DNA of 64,000 nucleotides, taken from Symbiodinium natans (taxonomy: Eukaryota; Sar; Dinophyceae; Suessiales; Symbiodiniaceae). Below are positions 1-9,561 of this stretch, one piece after another. The stretch spans positions 401,387 through 465,386 of the forward strand of contig CAJNDS010000757.1 of assembly GCA_905221605.1 (NCBI GenBank). Direction: 5' to 3'. The notes beneath the pieces were generated by a model. That model worked only from the letters and a program-made list of their open reading frames with translations, had not been told where the DNA came from and ran no database searches. Numbering within the stretch: the first letter of the stretch is position 1; the number at the start of each line of letters is the position of its first letter. The position numbers were made by a program, and so were the translations under genes.

Positions 1-1
1 T

Positions 2-3000
2 ACCTTCATCAGTTGGAGGGCCACCGATGTCCCCATCCTCGTCACCAGTTTTTTGGCTGTTCTTTGGCTCAGTTGGCTCTCCTTCAGGCCACCCTTCACC
101 GTAGCGACGATGTTCATAGGAACACCCATCTCCATTTCGACACCTCCCTTGATTGAAGAACCTGCACAGCTTACTGTATCCAAGTGACACAGTTTTCGGA
201 GTCGTGTGAGCCTTTTTGTACTGATCGGGATCCATATAGGTCTCTATCGGCCTGTTTTCCCTCTTGCTCATCTCCTCGACTGCACCGTCAAGCTCTTGCA
301 GAAATCGCTTGGTGTCCAACCACAGCTCGTTCCAAAGCTCATCTTTTCCCTTGCTCAGCAACATTGCCACCGCTTCACCCACAACTGGTCCACTAAATCT
401 TCTTTTCTTGCGTGCCAGTTCGTAGAGCGCGTCGTGGTACTGCTTCCGGGAAAAAGTGGTTGTTTCTTCCACACCGACACGTTCTTTCTCCTCAGGCTTC
501 CAATCATCACTTAGCAAGATGTTGTATGCGCTCCGAGCCTCATTATTCAGGAATGCATGATCTGCAATACACTCCACAATCACGTCCATTGAACGACTCA
601 GCAACATCCCAGTGATTTTGCCCACATAGTCATTATCAATTGTTTCATCTTCCAGGAGATTTCGACAGATCTTCTCTCCATAGAGCTGTTTCTGCTCCGC
701 CTCCTCTTGTTCCCTCGAGGATGCTTTTGACTCGGCGAACCACTCACGAGACTGCGGTTCCTCTGACTTCCAGTCCCATTGACCATCAGAACCTTTGTAC
801 CATTGACCAGTCTGCCATGAGCCTGTCCACCATGTACCCCAGCCGCTGTCCTTCCATTTGCGCAGCTTTGGCGAGGAATCCTCCTCGTTCTCTTCCAAAA
901 CCAGAAAGGTGTCCAAGATTATGGTACCATCATCTTCCACTCGTTTCACTGTTCCATTGACAGTATCACCAAATTGGAACTGATGTACATTGTTCCCTTC
1001 TGCAGGAATCAATACATTTAGATCACCATAGTCCAAAAAAGCTCCATACCCATTGATGCAGCGCACTAGACCAGTGATCTTATCTCCCTCTTCATAGCAA
1101 TGTGTCCCAGGTGATTCCAAGGCTCCCGCTCGGGGCACTTTCTTTGCATGCTCTTCAGAAACCATCTCTGTATCATCGGCTCCTGGCGCATCCTTTGTCT
1201 TCACCTTTGGGTCACACTGCTCGTCCTGTTCCACGAGTCCCACAAGCTCATCTTTTTTGCGCTCTTGGATTTCAGGACTTCCCTTTTTCTCTGCCAAAGG
1301 CTTTGCCTCATCTGCTTCAGTTCGCTCGGTGTCGACTTCCGGTGAACTTCCAGACGGCAACGCTTCTCCCTTCATGGGAGTGGACCCTTCATTGGTGTCC
1401 TTTGTCACACCTTCTGCAGCAGGCAAATTTTCTTCCGCTGCAGGGCGATTGAGTTGATCATCCACGGCAGGCACACTTTCTTCCACCGCAGGCTCCTTTG
1501 GTTCCATGGTTTCCAAAGGAGAATTGCCACCATCATTGACCACAGCTGCCTCATTGGCTCCGGTGTAGTCCTTGTCATTTCGTTCCTCGCGGCTAATTTC
1601 AGGTTGCACCAGTGCGTCCACCTGTGAACCTCCATCATCAGCTGCTGCGGAGACCTGCGCCCCATTGTTGCAGTCGCCCGTGGAACGTACCACCATATGC
1701 ACCTCAACCCGTGCCTCATTCGCACTCCAGGTACTATCTGGCGCATCGACCCGCGCTTCATTGGCGCTCCAGGCCTCATCTTTCTTATCAACCGTGTCTC
1801 CAGCAGTTTCAGAAGTTTCCTTTTCCCTTTGAATGGCAGAATTCTCGGCACCAAACGAAGAGACCTCCTCAGTCGTAATGCACAACTTTTTCTCTTCGTC
1901 ATCCAAATCTCCAGGGCCATCTTCCTGAACGACAGGCACCACATCCACCACTCGCTCTTCTGTAGCCGACACAATTCCGATCTCCACATTGGGCATTTTT
2001 TCTTCTGGACCCACCGATTCCACCGCTGCCACACCCTCAGAAAGCATCCCCATTTCTTCCCGATCCAGATGTTGAGCTTCAGCGATGTCTGCTCGGTTTC
2101 CAGAAATCCCCTCCTCATCAGGAGAACCCGAGGTCGGGGCGTCACCACCACCCCTAGGACCGCTATCCCGGATAGTAGAGGAAAAATCCTTTTCACTTAC
2201 ACTATTTACACCGCTGTTCACACTTTCCATGCTACCCTGCTGTGCCCTAGAAGACTCAGTAGATGATGGAGACGAGGTAGCACCCAGCGTTGGCTCATCT
2301 TCCACAGGGACAATGCCCATTCCAACACCTGGCCCCTCGCTATTTCCAGCCATTCCAGTCTTCTTAGGCAACACCCATTGGGTATCACCAGTGTCCAAGC
2401 AGTAAAAATATTCTCTCCCATCCTCGTGAAAATGGCGTTCCCATGTCTTCCCATCGCAGTCGACGATTGGAAGGTCAGCAGCCTGAGACGCTTTGCCTCC
2501 ACCACCAGCGTATAAGTCCTCGTCTGACTCTTGCTGTATTCTTGCTGCCTCCAATTCCAGGATTTCTCCTTCGCTCATCACCATAGCAACAGGAACGACT
2601 CCTTCTGCGTCCCCAACAACGAGGATACTGCTTTTTGTCGCAGCAACAGGCGCAGTTTCTTCCACTTCACCTGTCAACAGATCACCACTTTCAGCCGCAA
2701 AACTCACCTTGTTGCGAGCTCGCTTGGAAACAGGGATAACATCCCCAACCAGTTCTGTCTGGCACCCTTGCTCCACCATCTTTGACGTAGAGGAGCTTGT
2801 TGTTGGCGCTCCCGTTGATTCAGCAGATTCCGCAGCTCGAAGAAGATGCCCATGTTTGCTCAGAAGGCGCAGCAAAACTGCTTCCATCTGGTCTTCCAGT
2901 CCTTCCACCACCGGCTTCTCTTCGCCACGCATACCACCAACATCAACCAGAGCTTCCTCATTGGGAACGACTTTTTCACCCGTTGCAGACCTTTTGACAC

Positions 3001-3070
3001 CACCATCACCTTGGTCGCCCACATTGGAGCTTGATGATGCCACCCCAGTCCGTAACCAGTTGGTCGCCAT
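2..3070 (-). CDS. CCCH zinc-finger / S1-like / WW-domain RNA-binding protein, 3' end outside window
   Basis: The frame is open without a stop from ATG at 3070 down to the window edge (1023 codons, no intron). The ATG is the first after an in-frame stop at 3130-3128 and has G at -3 and +4. Domains seen: a WW domain at about residues 206-236 (W210, then EYFY, second W near 232, P235); a long acidic low-complexity region with WSANEARV twice (434, 448); an S1-like beta-barrel at about 662-722 (GDKITGLVRCINGYGAFLDY and a later GTVKRVEDDGTIIL); a Trp-rich stretch at 739-777; and a CCCH finger at C969, C977, C983, H987 (C-x7-C-x5-C-x3-H). CCCH, S1 and WW domains suggest an RNA-binding or RNA-processing protein. 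No particular ortholog is recognised. It is the only long minus-strand gene here. The lack of introns, against neighbours cut into tiny exons, fits a retroposed gene. Confidence 0.85.
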   Translation of the reverse strand, partial: MATNWLRTGVASSSSNVGDQGDGGVKRSATGEKVVPNEEALVDVGGMRGEEKPVVEGLEDQMEAVLLRLLSKHGHLLRAAESAESTGAPTTSSSTSKMVEQGCQTELVGDVIPVSKRARNKVSFAAESGDLLTGEVEETAPVAATKSSILVVGDAEGVVPVAMVMSEGEILELEAARIQQESDEDLYAGGGGKASQAADLPIVDCDGKTWERHFHEDGREYFYCLDTGDTQWVLPKKTGMAGNSEGPGVGMGIVPVEDEPTLGATSSPSSTESSRAQQGSMESVNSGVNSVSEKDFSSTIRDSGPRGGGDAPTSGSPDEEGISGNRADIAEAQHLDREEMGMLSEGVAAVESVGPEEKMPNVEIGIVSATEERVVDVVPVVQEDGPGDLDDEEKKLCITTEEVSSFGAENSAIQREKETSETAGDTVDKKDEAWSANEARVDAPDSTWSANEARVEVHMVVRSTGDCNNGAQVSAAADDGGSQVDALVQPEISREERNDKDYTGANEAAVVNDGGNSPLETMEPKEPAVEESVPAVDDQLNRPAAEENLPAAEGVTKDTNEGSTPMKGEALPSGSSPEVDTERTEADEAKPLAEKKGSPEIQERKKDELVGLVEQDEQCDPKVKTKDAPGADDTEMVSEEHAKKVPRAGALESPGTHCYEEGDKITGLVRCINGYGAFLDYGDLNVLIPAEGNNVHQFQFGDTVNGTVKRVEDDGTIILDTFLVLEENEEDSSPKLRKWKDSGWGTWWTGSWQTGQWYKGSDGQWDWKSEEPQSREWFAESKASSREQEEAEQKQLYGEKICRNLLEDETIDNDYVGKITGMLLSRSMDVIVECIADHAFLNNEARSAYNILLSDDWKPEEKERVGVEETTTFSRKQYHDALYELARKKRRFSGPVVGEAVAMLLSKGKDELWNELWLDTKRFLQELDGAVEEMSKRENRPIETYMDPDQYKKAHTTPKTVSLGYSKLCRFFNQGRCRNGDGCSYEHRRYGEGWPEGEPTEPKNSQKTGDEDGDIGGPPTDEG

Positions 3071-3134
3071 GGCTTCAAGCTTCCACCCTAAAGCCGAAAC
3101 ACAAACCGCAGGGAACCTAATTTGGGCTCATAAC

Positions 3135-3243
3135 CTACGGGGGGAACCCGAAGGGGGACGAGAAACCGAAAAGTCAACCCCAACAGAATCCCTTGATTTC
3201 CCTGGATCAACCACACAACAAACCCAAACCACAGGGCACTCAC
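3135..3243 (-). other. Possible intron in the 5' leader of the WW/CCCH gene
   Basis: Reading on the minus strand, AAAAG|GTGAGTG at 3243 is a near-consensus donor and CCCGTAG|G at 3135 could be its acceptor, which would remove 109 nt between the putative leader and the ATG at 3070. This is inferred from sequence only. Confidence 0.35.
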
Positions 3244-3270
3244 CTTTTACTACCAGGCACATGGCCCAGT

Positions 3271-3294
3271 CTTGAGCCATAAAATGATTTCCGG
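3271..3294 (-). other. Spliced-leader-like sequence, possibly relict
   Basis: The minus strand reads CCGGAAAT followed by CATTTTATGGCTCAAG. The dinoflagellate spliced leader ends CCATTTTGGCTCAAG, so the 3' part matches apart from an inserted AT. It lies about 200 nt upstream of the ATG at 3070 in the right orientation. A leader copy in genomic DNA in front of an intronless gene is what retroposition of a trans-spliced mRNA would leave. Confidence 0.45.
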
Positions 3295-3349
3295 GTTTAT
3301 TAACCCTTTCAACTTCCAACACTAACTCTTTTTACAATACCAGTTGCAG

Positions 3350-3720
3350 CTCCGCATAGGGTTTAGGGTTTAGGGAACAGGTTCCCCCAAAACCCAAGGG
3401 TACAACCTTAAGGGTCCAAGATTTTCGAAGAAGCCTTAATATGTCGAAGCTGTGGCTGCCTAAGGTCGGAAGCATGGGCCCTGGGTGTGGTCCCTTGCTC
3501 TGGTGTATAGGGATCCGAAGTACGCGCCCTTATTTATCAATAGCGTATATATTACAAGGGTGGCAGAGAGGCCCCCAGGGTCGCGGTTTAGGGTGAGTAG
3601 GGCGAGCAGGGCTGGATGCTGTACCCTAACCCTACACCCTCAACTCTACACCCTACACCCTACACCCTAAACCTAACCCTGAACCCTGAACCCTAGACCC
3701 TAAACCCAATTCCACGAAAG
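3350..3720. repeat. TTTAGGG block, dispersed-repeat pieces, CCCTACA-type block
   Basis: A short TTTAGGG run (3358-3375) is followed by a dispersed motif (GGTACAACCTTA...GGTCCAAG, about 3387-3425) seen again near 50495 and 56017. A piece related to the repeat at 16640-16805 (GGATCCGAAGTA) lies near 3510. Degenerate CCCTAAA/CCCTACA follows to 3700. No gene seen. Confidence 0.6.
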
Positions 3721-3732
3721 GGATCCTCTCAG

Positions 3733-3791
3733 ATCCCTAGTGGAAGCCGACGAAACCGTCGAGTCTCCAGCTGCTGGGCTCACAAGCCAAG
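3733..3791 (+). CDS. Exon-like island, unknown protein
   Basis: After CTCAG at 3732 a frame reads SLVEADETVESPAAGLTSQD. CCCTAAA-type repeats flank both sides. No GT donor is visible at the end, so the right boundary is uncertain. Confidence 0.3.
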
Positions 3792-4180
3792 ATCCTGAAC
3801 CCTAGGCCCTGGACCTAGACCCTAGAGGACCCATAATTCCTAAACCCTTAAGCCCGAAACCCTGAATCCCAAAAACCCCTTAAGCCCGAAACCCTGAGTC
3901 CGTCAACCCTACGACCCTCAACCCTCAGAATCCTCCCCGAGGCTCTCAACCTGCCCCTCTCCGCCCCAAAAAAGGCGAATGCCTTCAACCTAAACCAGCA
4001 CATATAGAGTGTCTCATGACTCTGCCCCTCAACCTGCAAACCTCAACTTATAACCCCCTGAACCGAAACCCCAAACCCACCCTAAACCCTAAACCCTAAA
4101 CCTTAAACCCTAAACCCTAATTTAAACCCTAAACCCTAAACCCTGAACCGAAACCCTCAACCCACCAAAAAAAAGCCCTT
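3792..4180. repeat. Degenerate CCCTAAA block
   Basis: CCCTGAA, CCCTAAA and CCCTCAA heptamers with interruptions; the cleanest run is at 4080-4150. No gene recognised. Confidence 0.7.
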
Positions 4181-4188
4181 CGACCACC

Positions 4189-4253
4189 ATGGCGACGCGC
4201 TGCCTCCTCTTCGTGGCTGCCCTGGGCCCCCGGGCCTTTGAGCTTGTTTCAAG
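4189..4253 (+). CDS. First exon, signal-peptide-like start
   Basis: CCACCATGG gives a strong start context. The frame reads MATRCLLFVAALGPRAFEL and then runs into TTTCAAG|GTTTAGGG, where the telomere-type repeat itself supplies the donor. The short basic N-terminus plus hydrophobic run resembles a signal peptide or anchor. The exon ends in phase 2. CCCTAAA lies on the left and TTTAGGG on the right. The next exon was not identified with confidence; TTTGTTTCAG at 4481 is a possible acceptor. Confidence 0.5.
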
Positions 4254-4971
4254 GTTTAGGGTTTAGGGTTTAGGGTTTAGGGTTTAGGAGGGACCCCTTA
4301 TAAGGGACCTTAGGGGTCATTTGGGGGCTGCTTGGGTTTATAGGGACAAAATAGGGTGAAGATAGGGGTTAGAAAGTTAGAAGGGGGGGGATAAGATTAA
4401 GGGTCCCCTCTAGCGGTCCCTGCTTATACCCCTAATAATCCTAAACCCTGAAACCTCCTTAGACCCCCTTGTTTGTTTCAGGGCATGTTTTTGTCGGATC
4501 CCAAGGGCAGTTGTTGGGGTTTTCGGTTTTTTCTTTTTGGGGGATTTTCGTTGCTTTCTGAAGTTAAAAAATGCTTTTTTGGTTGATTTTCGGGTTTTTA
4601 ATTGCTTTTTGGGGGCGTGTCAGGGCCTTTTTGGGTTTTGGGCTTTAGGGGTTTTAGGACTTCGTTGGTTGCTTTTGGGCGCGGAGGCCTTTTTGGGTTG
4701 AGGGTTTTTCGGGGTCTTTGGGGTTTTAGGTTTGCGGGGGGGGGGGGTGCGGGGTGCAGGCTCGGAGCTTCTGTGAGGGTTCAGGGGGTGCTTGGGAAGG
4801 CTGGGGAGAGCTTTCGCTGGTTTTGGGGGCTGGTTTGGGAGTTTGGGGGGCCTGTTGGGCTTGCGGGGCTAAAGGGACTTACCGTGGTTTAGTGGGGGAT
4901 ATATATGGGCCCGGGCGTACATTGGTTTACATGGGCTTATAAATTGTCCATCATACCTTCCGAAATCATAG
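4254..4971. repeat. TTTAGGG tract, then G-rich sequence
   Basis: TTTAGGG copies (4254-4287) pass into a T/G-rich stretch (4500-4890) with many GGGTTTT and GGGG runs. Its open frames come from biased composition. Nothing else recognised. Confidence 0.5.
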
Positions 4972-5130
4972 AAGGTGGCACGCAGAAGAGAAGCATCTGG
5001 ACCGGTGGAAGAGGAGACAAGCAGGGACAGCTGGCTACTGAGAGAGACAGAGAGAAAGAAGAAAATAAGAAGTGAGACAGACGAACTGGGATGGCACAAG
5101 ATGTTGGCCATGGAGGGTTTCCGAGAACAG
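4972..5130 (+). CDS. Charged exon-like island
   Basis: The acceptor would be CATAG at 4971 and the donor GAACAG|GTGTGTTT at 5131, giving 53 in-phase codons. The peptide is charged (VARRREASGPVEEETS... then a KKKIRSETDELGW stretch). Function unknown. Confidence 0.45.
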
Positions 5131-6531
5131 GTGTGTTTTTTTTTGGTTGGGGCGGGGGCGGGGGTCGTACCATCTGAGGGTAGGGGCGCCGCGTAGAATC
5201 TGGGGCTTGCGACTGCAGCGTTGCTCAAGCGTTCACCTGAAGGGTTGCGCATGCAAGTCCTACGACTTTCGGGTTTCGGGCTTCGGGTTTCACACCATCC
5301 TCCGAAACCCTAAACCCTCAACCCTAAACCCTGTAAACCCCAGCGCCGCAACAGTCTTGAGACGCGAAGGTCAACGTTTTCAGACCAGGCCATGACCCGA
5401 AACCCGCCATCGAGGGTCCATGTATCTCAATTCCGTATTAGATATCAACTCCTCCAGGGTTTAGGGTTTAGGGTTTAGGGTTTAGGGTTTAGGGCTTAGG
5501 GTTTAGGGTTTAGGTTTAGGGTTTAGGGTTTAGGGTACATCTTGAGCACCTTCACCTGGCCTCGGCCGGCGCGGCTTCTTTCGCCGACTGTGTCGGGACC
5601 CCATTGTTTGGCGCCTAAGGTCCAAGATTACATTAAAGTACCCCTAAACCCTAAACCCTAAACCCCAAACCCCAAACCCTAAACCCTAAACCCTAGACCC
5701 TCAACCCTAAACCCTAAACCCGCAGACTTAAGGCGTTCATGGCCTCAGAGTCAAGGCTTTTGACTTGGGTTTAGGGTCGAGGGAGGAGTGTCCGCAAGAG
5801 GGCATAGACAAGCCGGGCATGCTCGAGAGCCGGGTTTAGGGTTTAGGGTCTAGGGTCTAGAGTCTAGGGTCAGGTATTTAGTTGACGAATTACACAGAAG
5901 CACGACTCCCAAATCACCACAGCCATGGATCCAGTTTTGTGTAATGTGCCTTCAACACACTTGCTTGTCCTGCCCGTGTTCATAGACTGCCAACATCTTC
6001 AAAAGATGGTTCGTAGCCCGGTACCCTATTTTCCTCGCTCTAGGCCCTCCTACAACCAACTGCAAACACAAATATGAAGCCGCACGCCAAACTGACCTAG
6101 TCTTCTGCTCTAAGGTTTAGGGTTTAGGGCTGTTGATCTGGCTGCTCTTAGACGGTTAAAACTTGAGCCAGGAAAACTTGAGTTGTACAAGCCCCCTTCA
6201 GCGCTTCAAAACCTGGAAGTCTATTTGCTACACCTTACAACCCCTCCTAACCCTCCCTAAGCCTGACCCTAAGTGGTTTTAGGATCCCTTGAGTTGGCAT
6301 TTATCGCTTAGTCTAGGTGTATAGGGGCGAGCCCCTAAACCCATGACCTTCACCCCTAAACCCTCGAAAGCGTCTAAACCCTCTGCCTAAACCCTCGAAA
6401 GCGTCTAAACCCTCTAAGCCTTCGGTTTAGGTTAGGGTTTAGGGTTTAGGGTTTAGGGTTTTGGGTTTTGGGTTTAGGGTTTAGGGTTTAGGGTTTAGGG
6501 TTTAGGGTTTGGGGGCGAAAACCCGAATCAG
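5131..6531. repeat. Mixed TTTAGGG/CCCTAAA blocks with short unrecognised islands
   Basis: TTTAGGG at 5457-5535 and 6430-6510; CCCTAAA at 5640-5720. Small GC-rich islands lie between them. The one at about 5536-5602 reads open on the minus strand (GPDTVGERSRAGRGQVKVLK), and 5726-5755 could be a mini-exon (LKAFMASESR). Neither is secure. 5880-6110 has no recognisable feature. Confidence 0.45.
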
Positions 6532-6621
6532 GGGCGCGGGCCGGTCGTTTCATGGATGCCGGCGGCAGCGAAGACACTGCTGTGAGGGAGCTCACGAAAC
6601 CAGTGGGGTGGACTTGTTGCC
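6532..6621 (+). CDS. Internal exon, unknown protein
   Basis: AATCAG| at 6531 and TTGCC|GTTTAGGG at 6622 bound 90 nt. The best frame reads ARAGRFMDAGGSEDTAVREL..., and the donor is the first TTTAGGG repeat. No family recognised. Confidence 0.5.
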
Positions 6622-6700
6622 GTTTAGGGTTTAGGGTTTAGGGTTTAGGGTTTAGGGTTTAGGGTTTAGGGTTTAGGGTTTAGGGTTTAGGGTTTAGAGC
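6622..6700 (+). repeat. (TTTAGGG)n, about 10 copies
   Basis: Uninterrupted heptamers starting at the preceding exon's donor. Confidence 0.9.
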
Positions 6701-6999
6701 AAGGATAACGTTCTTCTTTGTGTTGAGGCAGGGTTGCAGTACAGAGTTTGAGGGCGGTTTTAGGGTTTGTAGGGTGTGGGACGTAGGCTTTATATGCTAT
6801 GAACCCCAACCCCTAAACCCAAAGGGCAGATCTGATTCAGTAGGGTTGTGAAGCGTAAGGTTGTCTATGCTTCAGGCCCACTTTCTCGGGTACACTCAGC
6901 CCCATCTGCAGCCAACTACCCATATACTACCCATGAACCTTCAAGGTAAAAACCCTCAGGAGCCTCAGCAGCTAAACCCTGATCCCCTAAACCCTGAAC

Positions 7000-7129
7000 C
7001 CTATATACCCTATATACCCTATATACCCTATATACCCTATATACCCTATATACCCTATATACCCTATATACCCTATATACCCTATATACCCTATATACCC
7101 TATATGCCCTATATACCCTATATACCCTA
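7000..7129 (+). repeat. (CCCTATATA)n nonamer array
   Basis: About 13 tandem copies of a 9-bp unit containing CCCTA, with one TATATG variant. Being a multiple of three it leaves an open frame (PYI repeats), which is not a gene. It looks like a CCCTAAA variant that has expanded. Confidence 0.9.
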
Positions 7130-7155
7130 GAGCCCTACTAAATCCCGGCCCGCAG

Positions 7156-7213
7156 GAGCTGCTATGCGGCTGCCTGAAGCCCTACAGCGACGAAGGCGGA
7201 ATTTCCGCAACAG
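7156..7213 (+). CDS. Internal exon, Cys-containing
   Basis: CCCGCAG| at 7155 opens a frame ELLCGCLKPYSDEGGISAT. The likely end is GCAACAG|GAGTGT, a GA donor of the kind reported in dinoflagellates. The (CCCTATATA)n array lies upstream and CCCTAAA/CCCTCAA downstream. Confidence 0.45.
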
Positions 7214-7256
7214 GAGTGTGACCCTGAAACCTTCACCCTCAAGCCTAAACAATAAA

Positions 7257-7274
7257 CCCCCGAAACCCTAAACC

Positions 7275-7355
<81 letters not shown>

Positions 7356-7405
7356 ACCCTAAACCCTAAACCCTAAACCCTAAACCCTAAACCCTAAACC
7401 CTAAC
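7257..7405 (+). repeat. (CCCTCAA)n passing into (CCCTAAA)n
   Basis: About 13 copies of CCCTCAA, then 6 of CCCTAAA, with a sharp switch near 7357. It shows local homogenisation of a variant telomere-type unit. Confidence 0.9.
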
Positions 7406-7412
7406 CTGCCAG

Positions 7413-7461
7413 TTGAGGGCTCCAGCTGCGAGTTAGGCTTCAAGACTTCAGGGTACAAGAG
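7413..7461 (+). CDS. Internal exon, unknown protein
   Basis: CTGCCAG| at 7412 and AAGAG|GCTTAGG at 7462 (GC donor) bound a frame reading EGSSCELGFKTSGYK. CCCTAAA left, TTTAGGG right. Confidence 0.4.
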
Positions 7462-7695
7462 GCTTAGGTTTTCGGGTTTGGGGTTTAGGGTTTAAGCCTG
7501 AGCGTCCATGTACCTAAGTAGAGGGATTTATGTGGGTTGGGGGATGTTGGTTAGGGTACTTGGGCTTGGCACTGGGCTCTAAAGTAGCCACGCAGTTCCT
7601 GTGGAGCGACTGTTGCGGCTTGGCACGTAGAACCTGAGGGCAGATGTACCTTATTTCCTGGAACCCTGAACCTCTGAGCCCTAAACTCCAAACAG

Positions 7696-7739
7696 GGACT
7701 CGTTGAGAGCAAGGCGGGATGTAGGAAAAGGGCCTCAGG
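7696..7739 (+). CDS. Short exon-like island
   Basis: AAACAG| at 7695, then a frame DSLRARRDVGKGPQ, ending CAGG|GTGTGA. Weak by itself. Confidence 0.3.
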
Positions 7740-8414
7740 GTGTGACTGGGCCATGTAGCGATTGATGGCGCTGCTTCCCTAAGGCTATCGCAGGCCCCGC
7801 AAACCCCTGAGCCTGAAGCCCGAAGCCCTAAACCCTATAAACCCTAACCCAAACGCCCAAGCCCTGGGCCTTGAACTTCCCAATTGTTTGTTATTTTTTG
7901 GGTTTAGCGGTTCAGGGTTTAGGGTTTAGGGTTTAGGGGTTAGGGGTTTAGGGTTTAGGGTTTAGGGTTTAGGGGGGGGGGGTTATTCGCATGGCTTCGA
8001 AGCAAGTAGCCCTCACTTTGTATAGCCAGGCTTGCAAGCCCTCTCGGGGTCGCTTTGGGCTTAGGGTTTTTAGATAGTCCAACACGATTTAGGGTTTAGG
8101 GTTTAGGGTTTAGGGTAACAACGTCCAACAACTCAGAACAACTCAGGATCAGAAACCCAAGCGCTATGTCACTGTTATCCTGACATAAATTGACTCTCGA
8201 GGGCCGGCCACCATGGAGAGCTCCTGTGTGTTTCGTCCATGGCTCAGTTCGTTTTCTTGCCTACCAACAGACCTTAATCCCTAAACCCAAAAACTAAACC
8301 CTAAGCCCTAATCCCTAAACCCTAACCCTTCCCCCCCCCCCCCCAATAAAAAAAGTGGCTGGGAAGGGGAAGGAGATTCCTAAAACCTTGCAACCGACAA
8401 GCATCCGTCCGCAG
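7740..8414. repeat. Repeat-rich gap
   Basis: TTTAGGG blocks at 7915-7975 and 8090-8115, degenerate CCCTAAA at 8270-8330, then poly-C. Two small unassigned frames occur: one from ATG at 7990 (MASKQVALTLYSQ) and one at 8213 with a strong start context (CCACCATGGAGAGC). Confidence 0.45.
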
Positions 8415-8479
8415 GCTGGCTCACGCGTGAGACGCTGGAGCCGCTTCTGAGAGACCTGCTCCCGGGGGTGGAGGACAGA
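8415..8479 (+). CDS. Internal exon, unknown protein
   Basis: GTCCGCAG| at 8414 and GACAGA|GTTTAAGG at 8480 enclose 65 nt. The frame reads WLTRETLEPLLRDLLPGVED. The donor is a TTTAGGG variant. Confidence 0.5.
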
Positions 8480-9048
8480 GTTTAAGGGGTTTGGGGGTTT
8501 AGGGGGTTTAGGGTGGTATGAGAGTTTAGGGTTTAGGGGTTTCGGGTTTAGGGTGGTTCAGAGTTTAGGGTCTTAGGGTTTTGTGGTTGAGGGTTTGGGT
8601 TCCAGGTTTTAGCGGTTGAAACGTGAGTGACGAAATCAGGTTCTGGGTTTTCGTGGTTGAGGGTTCAATGTTTTGTTTTTTCGTGGTTGAGGGTTTTCGG
8701 GGTTTAGGTTGTAGTTGAATTTTAGGGTTTAAGGTTTGAGGCTCAGGGTGTTCCCCCCCACCCCTCAAATACCCGAAACAAGCGTTAATCCGAGGATCCG
8801 ATTGATAGGCCCCCCGCCTCCCCCCGAGAATCAAGGAAAGGGGTCGTTTTTGGGGTTGGGGGGTGGCGGGGGGGAGTGCATGGAAAGGGGCTGTCCTGCT
8901 GTCCTTTTCCGGTCCTCTGTGCTGATCGTCATCGTGGGGCCATTATTCTAGGGGGCCTAAACCCTAAACCCTAAACCCTAAACCCTAAACCCTAAACCCT
9001 AAACCCTAAACCCTAAACCCTAAACCCTAAACCCTAAACCCTAAACAG
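8480..9048. repeat. TTTAGGG variants, unassigned stretch, CCCTAAA tract
   Basis: Degenerate GGTTTAGGG/GGTTGAGGG to 8750, an unassigned stretch 8750-8950, then about 13 perfect CCCTAAA copies (8958-9045). Confidence 0.6.
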
Positions 9049-9122
9049 TTGTGGTCTTGAGTTCCGACCCTGTCAGGCGTAGGTTGGGAGCGAATAATTT
9101 GTGCATCGATCCTGGATGCGAA
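9049..9122 (+). CDS. Internal exon, unknown protein
   Basis: AAACAG| at 9048 directly follows the CCCTAAA tract. The frame reads VVLSSDPVRRRLGANNLC and continues to a possible donor GCGAA|GTAGTG at 9123; an earlier donor, GCGTAG|GTTGGG, is also possible. Confidence 0.4.
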
Positions 9123-9134
9123 GTAGTGGCAGCC

Positions 9135-9235
9135 CCTTTTTGCCTTTTGTGTAGGGTTGGGGTTCCCCTTATAATCCCCTTAAAACCAAAAAGGGCGCCC
9201 TTTTTCATTCCTAGGTTGCTCCCGGGTCTAGTTAA
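9135..9235. mobile_element. Short element, family C, partial left end
   Basis: Shares GGTTGGGGTTCCC...ATCCCCTTAAAACCAAAAA and a terminal CTAGGTTRCTCCCGGGTC with copies near 54050, 43250 and 35036. Non-coding MITE-like repeat. Confidence 0.6.
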
Positions 9236-9461
9236 GCAATTGAACATCTCCGTGCTTATCGTCATCATGGAGCCGCCGAGCTTTCCATTGTGCGGGTGTT
9301 TTATGGTTCCCTGCAGCCTTCAGCAGTTCCACTTTTTGTTGGGCCGCCAGTGTTGTTTCTTTAACTCTTCTGTAGTTTTTTTTGTTGTGCTTTTTTTGGG
9401 CTTTGGCTCCCGCAATTGAACGGAATCCAGTTTCACCTTCCAAGAACCCGAGCCAGGGCAT
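9228..9461 (-). CDS. Lysine-rich small open frame, doubtful
   Basis: A 77-codon minus frame with a basic, Gln-rich middle (AQQKVELLKAAGNHK) ending at TAG 9228. No splice or leader support; it may be part of a longer exon or chance. Confidence 0.25.
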   Translation of the reverse strand: MPWLGFLEGETGFRSIAGAKAQKKHNKKNYRRVKETTLAAQQKVELLKAAGNHKTPAQWKARRLHDDDKHGDVQLLN

Positions 9462-9561
9462 TGTCTATGGCCTAAGTTTCTCAAAACCGTCAAACTACTG
9501 AAACACTGCACAAGTCAACCCTAAGCCCTAAACCCTAAACCCTAAACCGCATGGCACGAAG

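Noticed and set aside
1405-2505. Several plus and minus open frames of 60-263 codons under the first gene
   Set aside because: Shadows of the continuous minus frame 3070-2, which alone contains recognisable domains.
6861-7130. 89-codon frame with PYI repeats
   Set aside because: Translation of the (CCCTATATA)n array.
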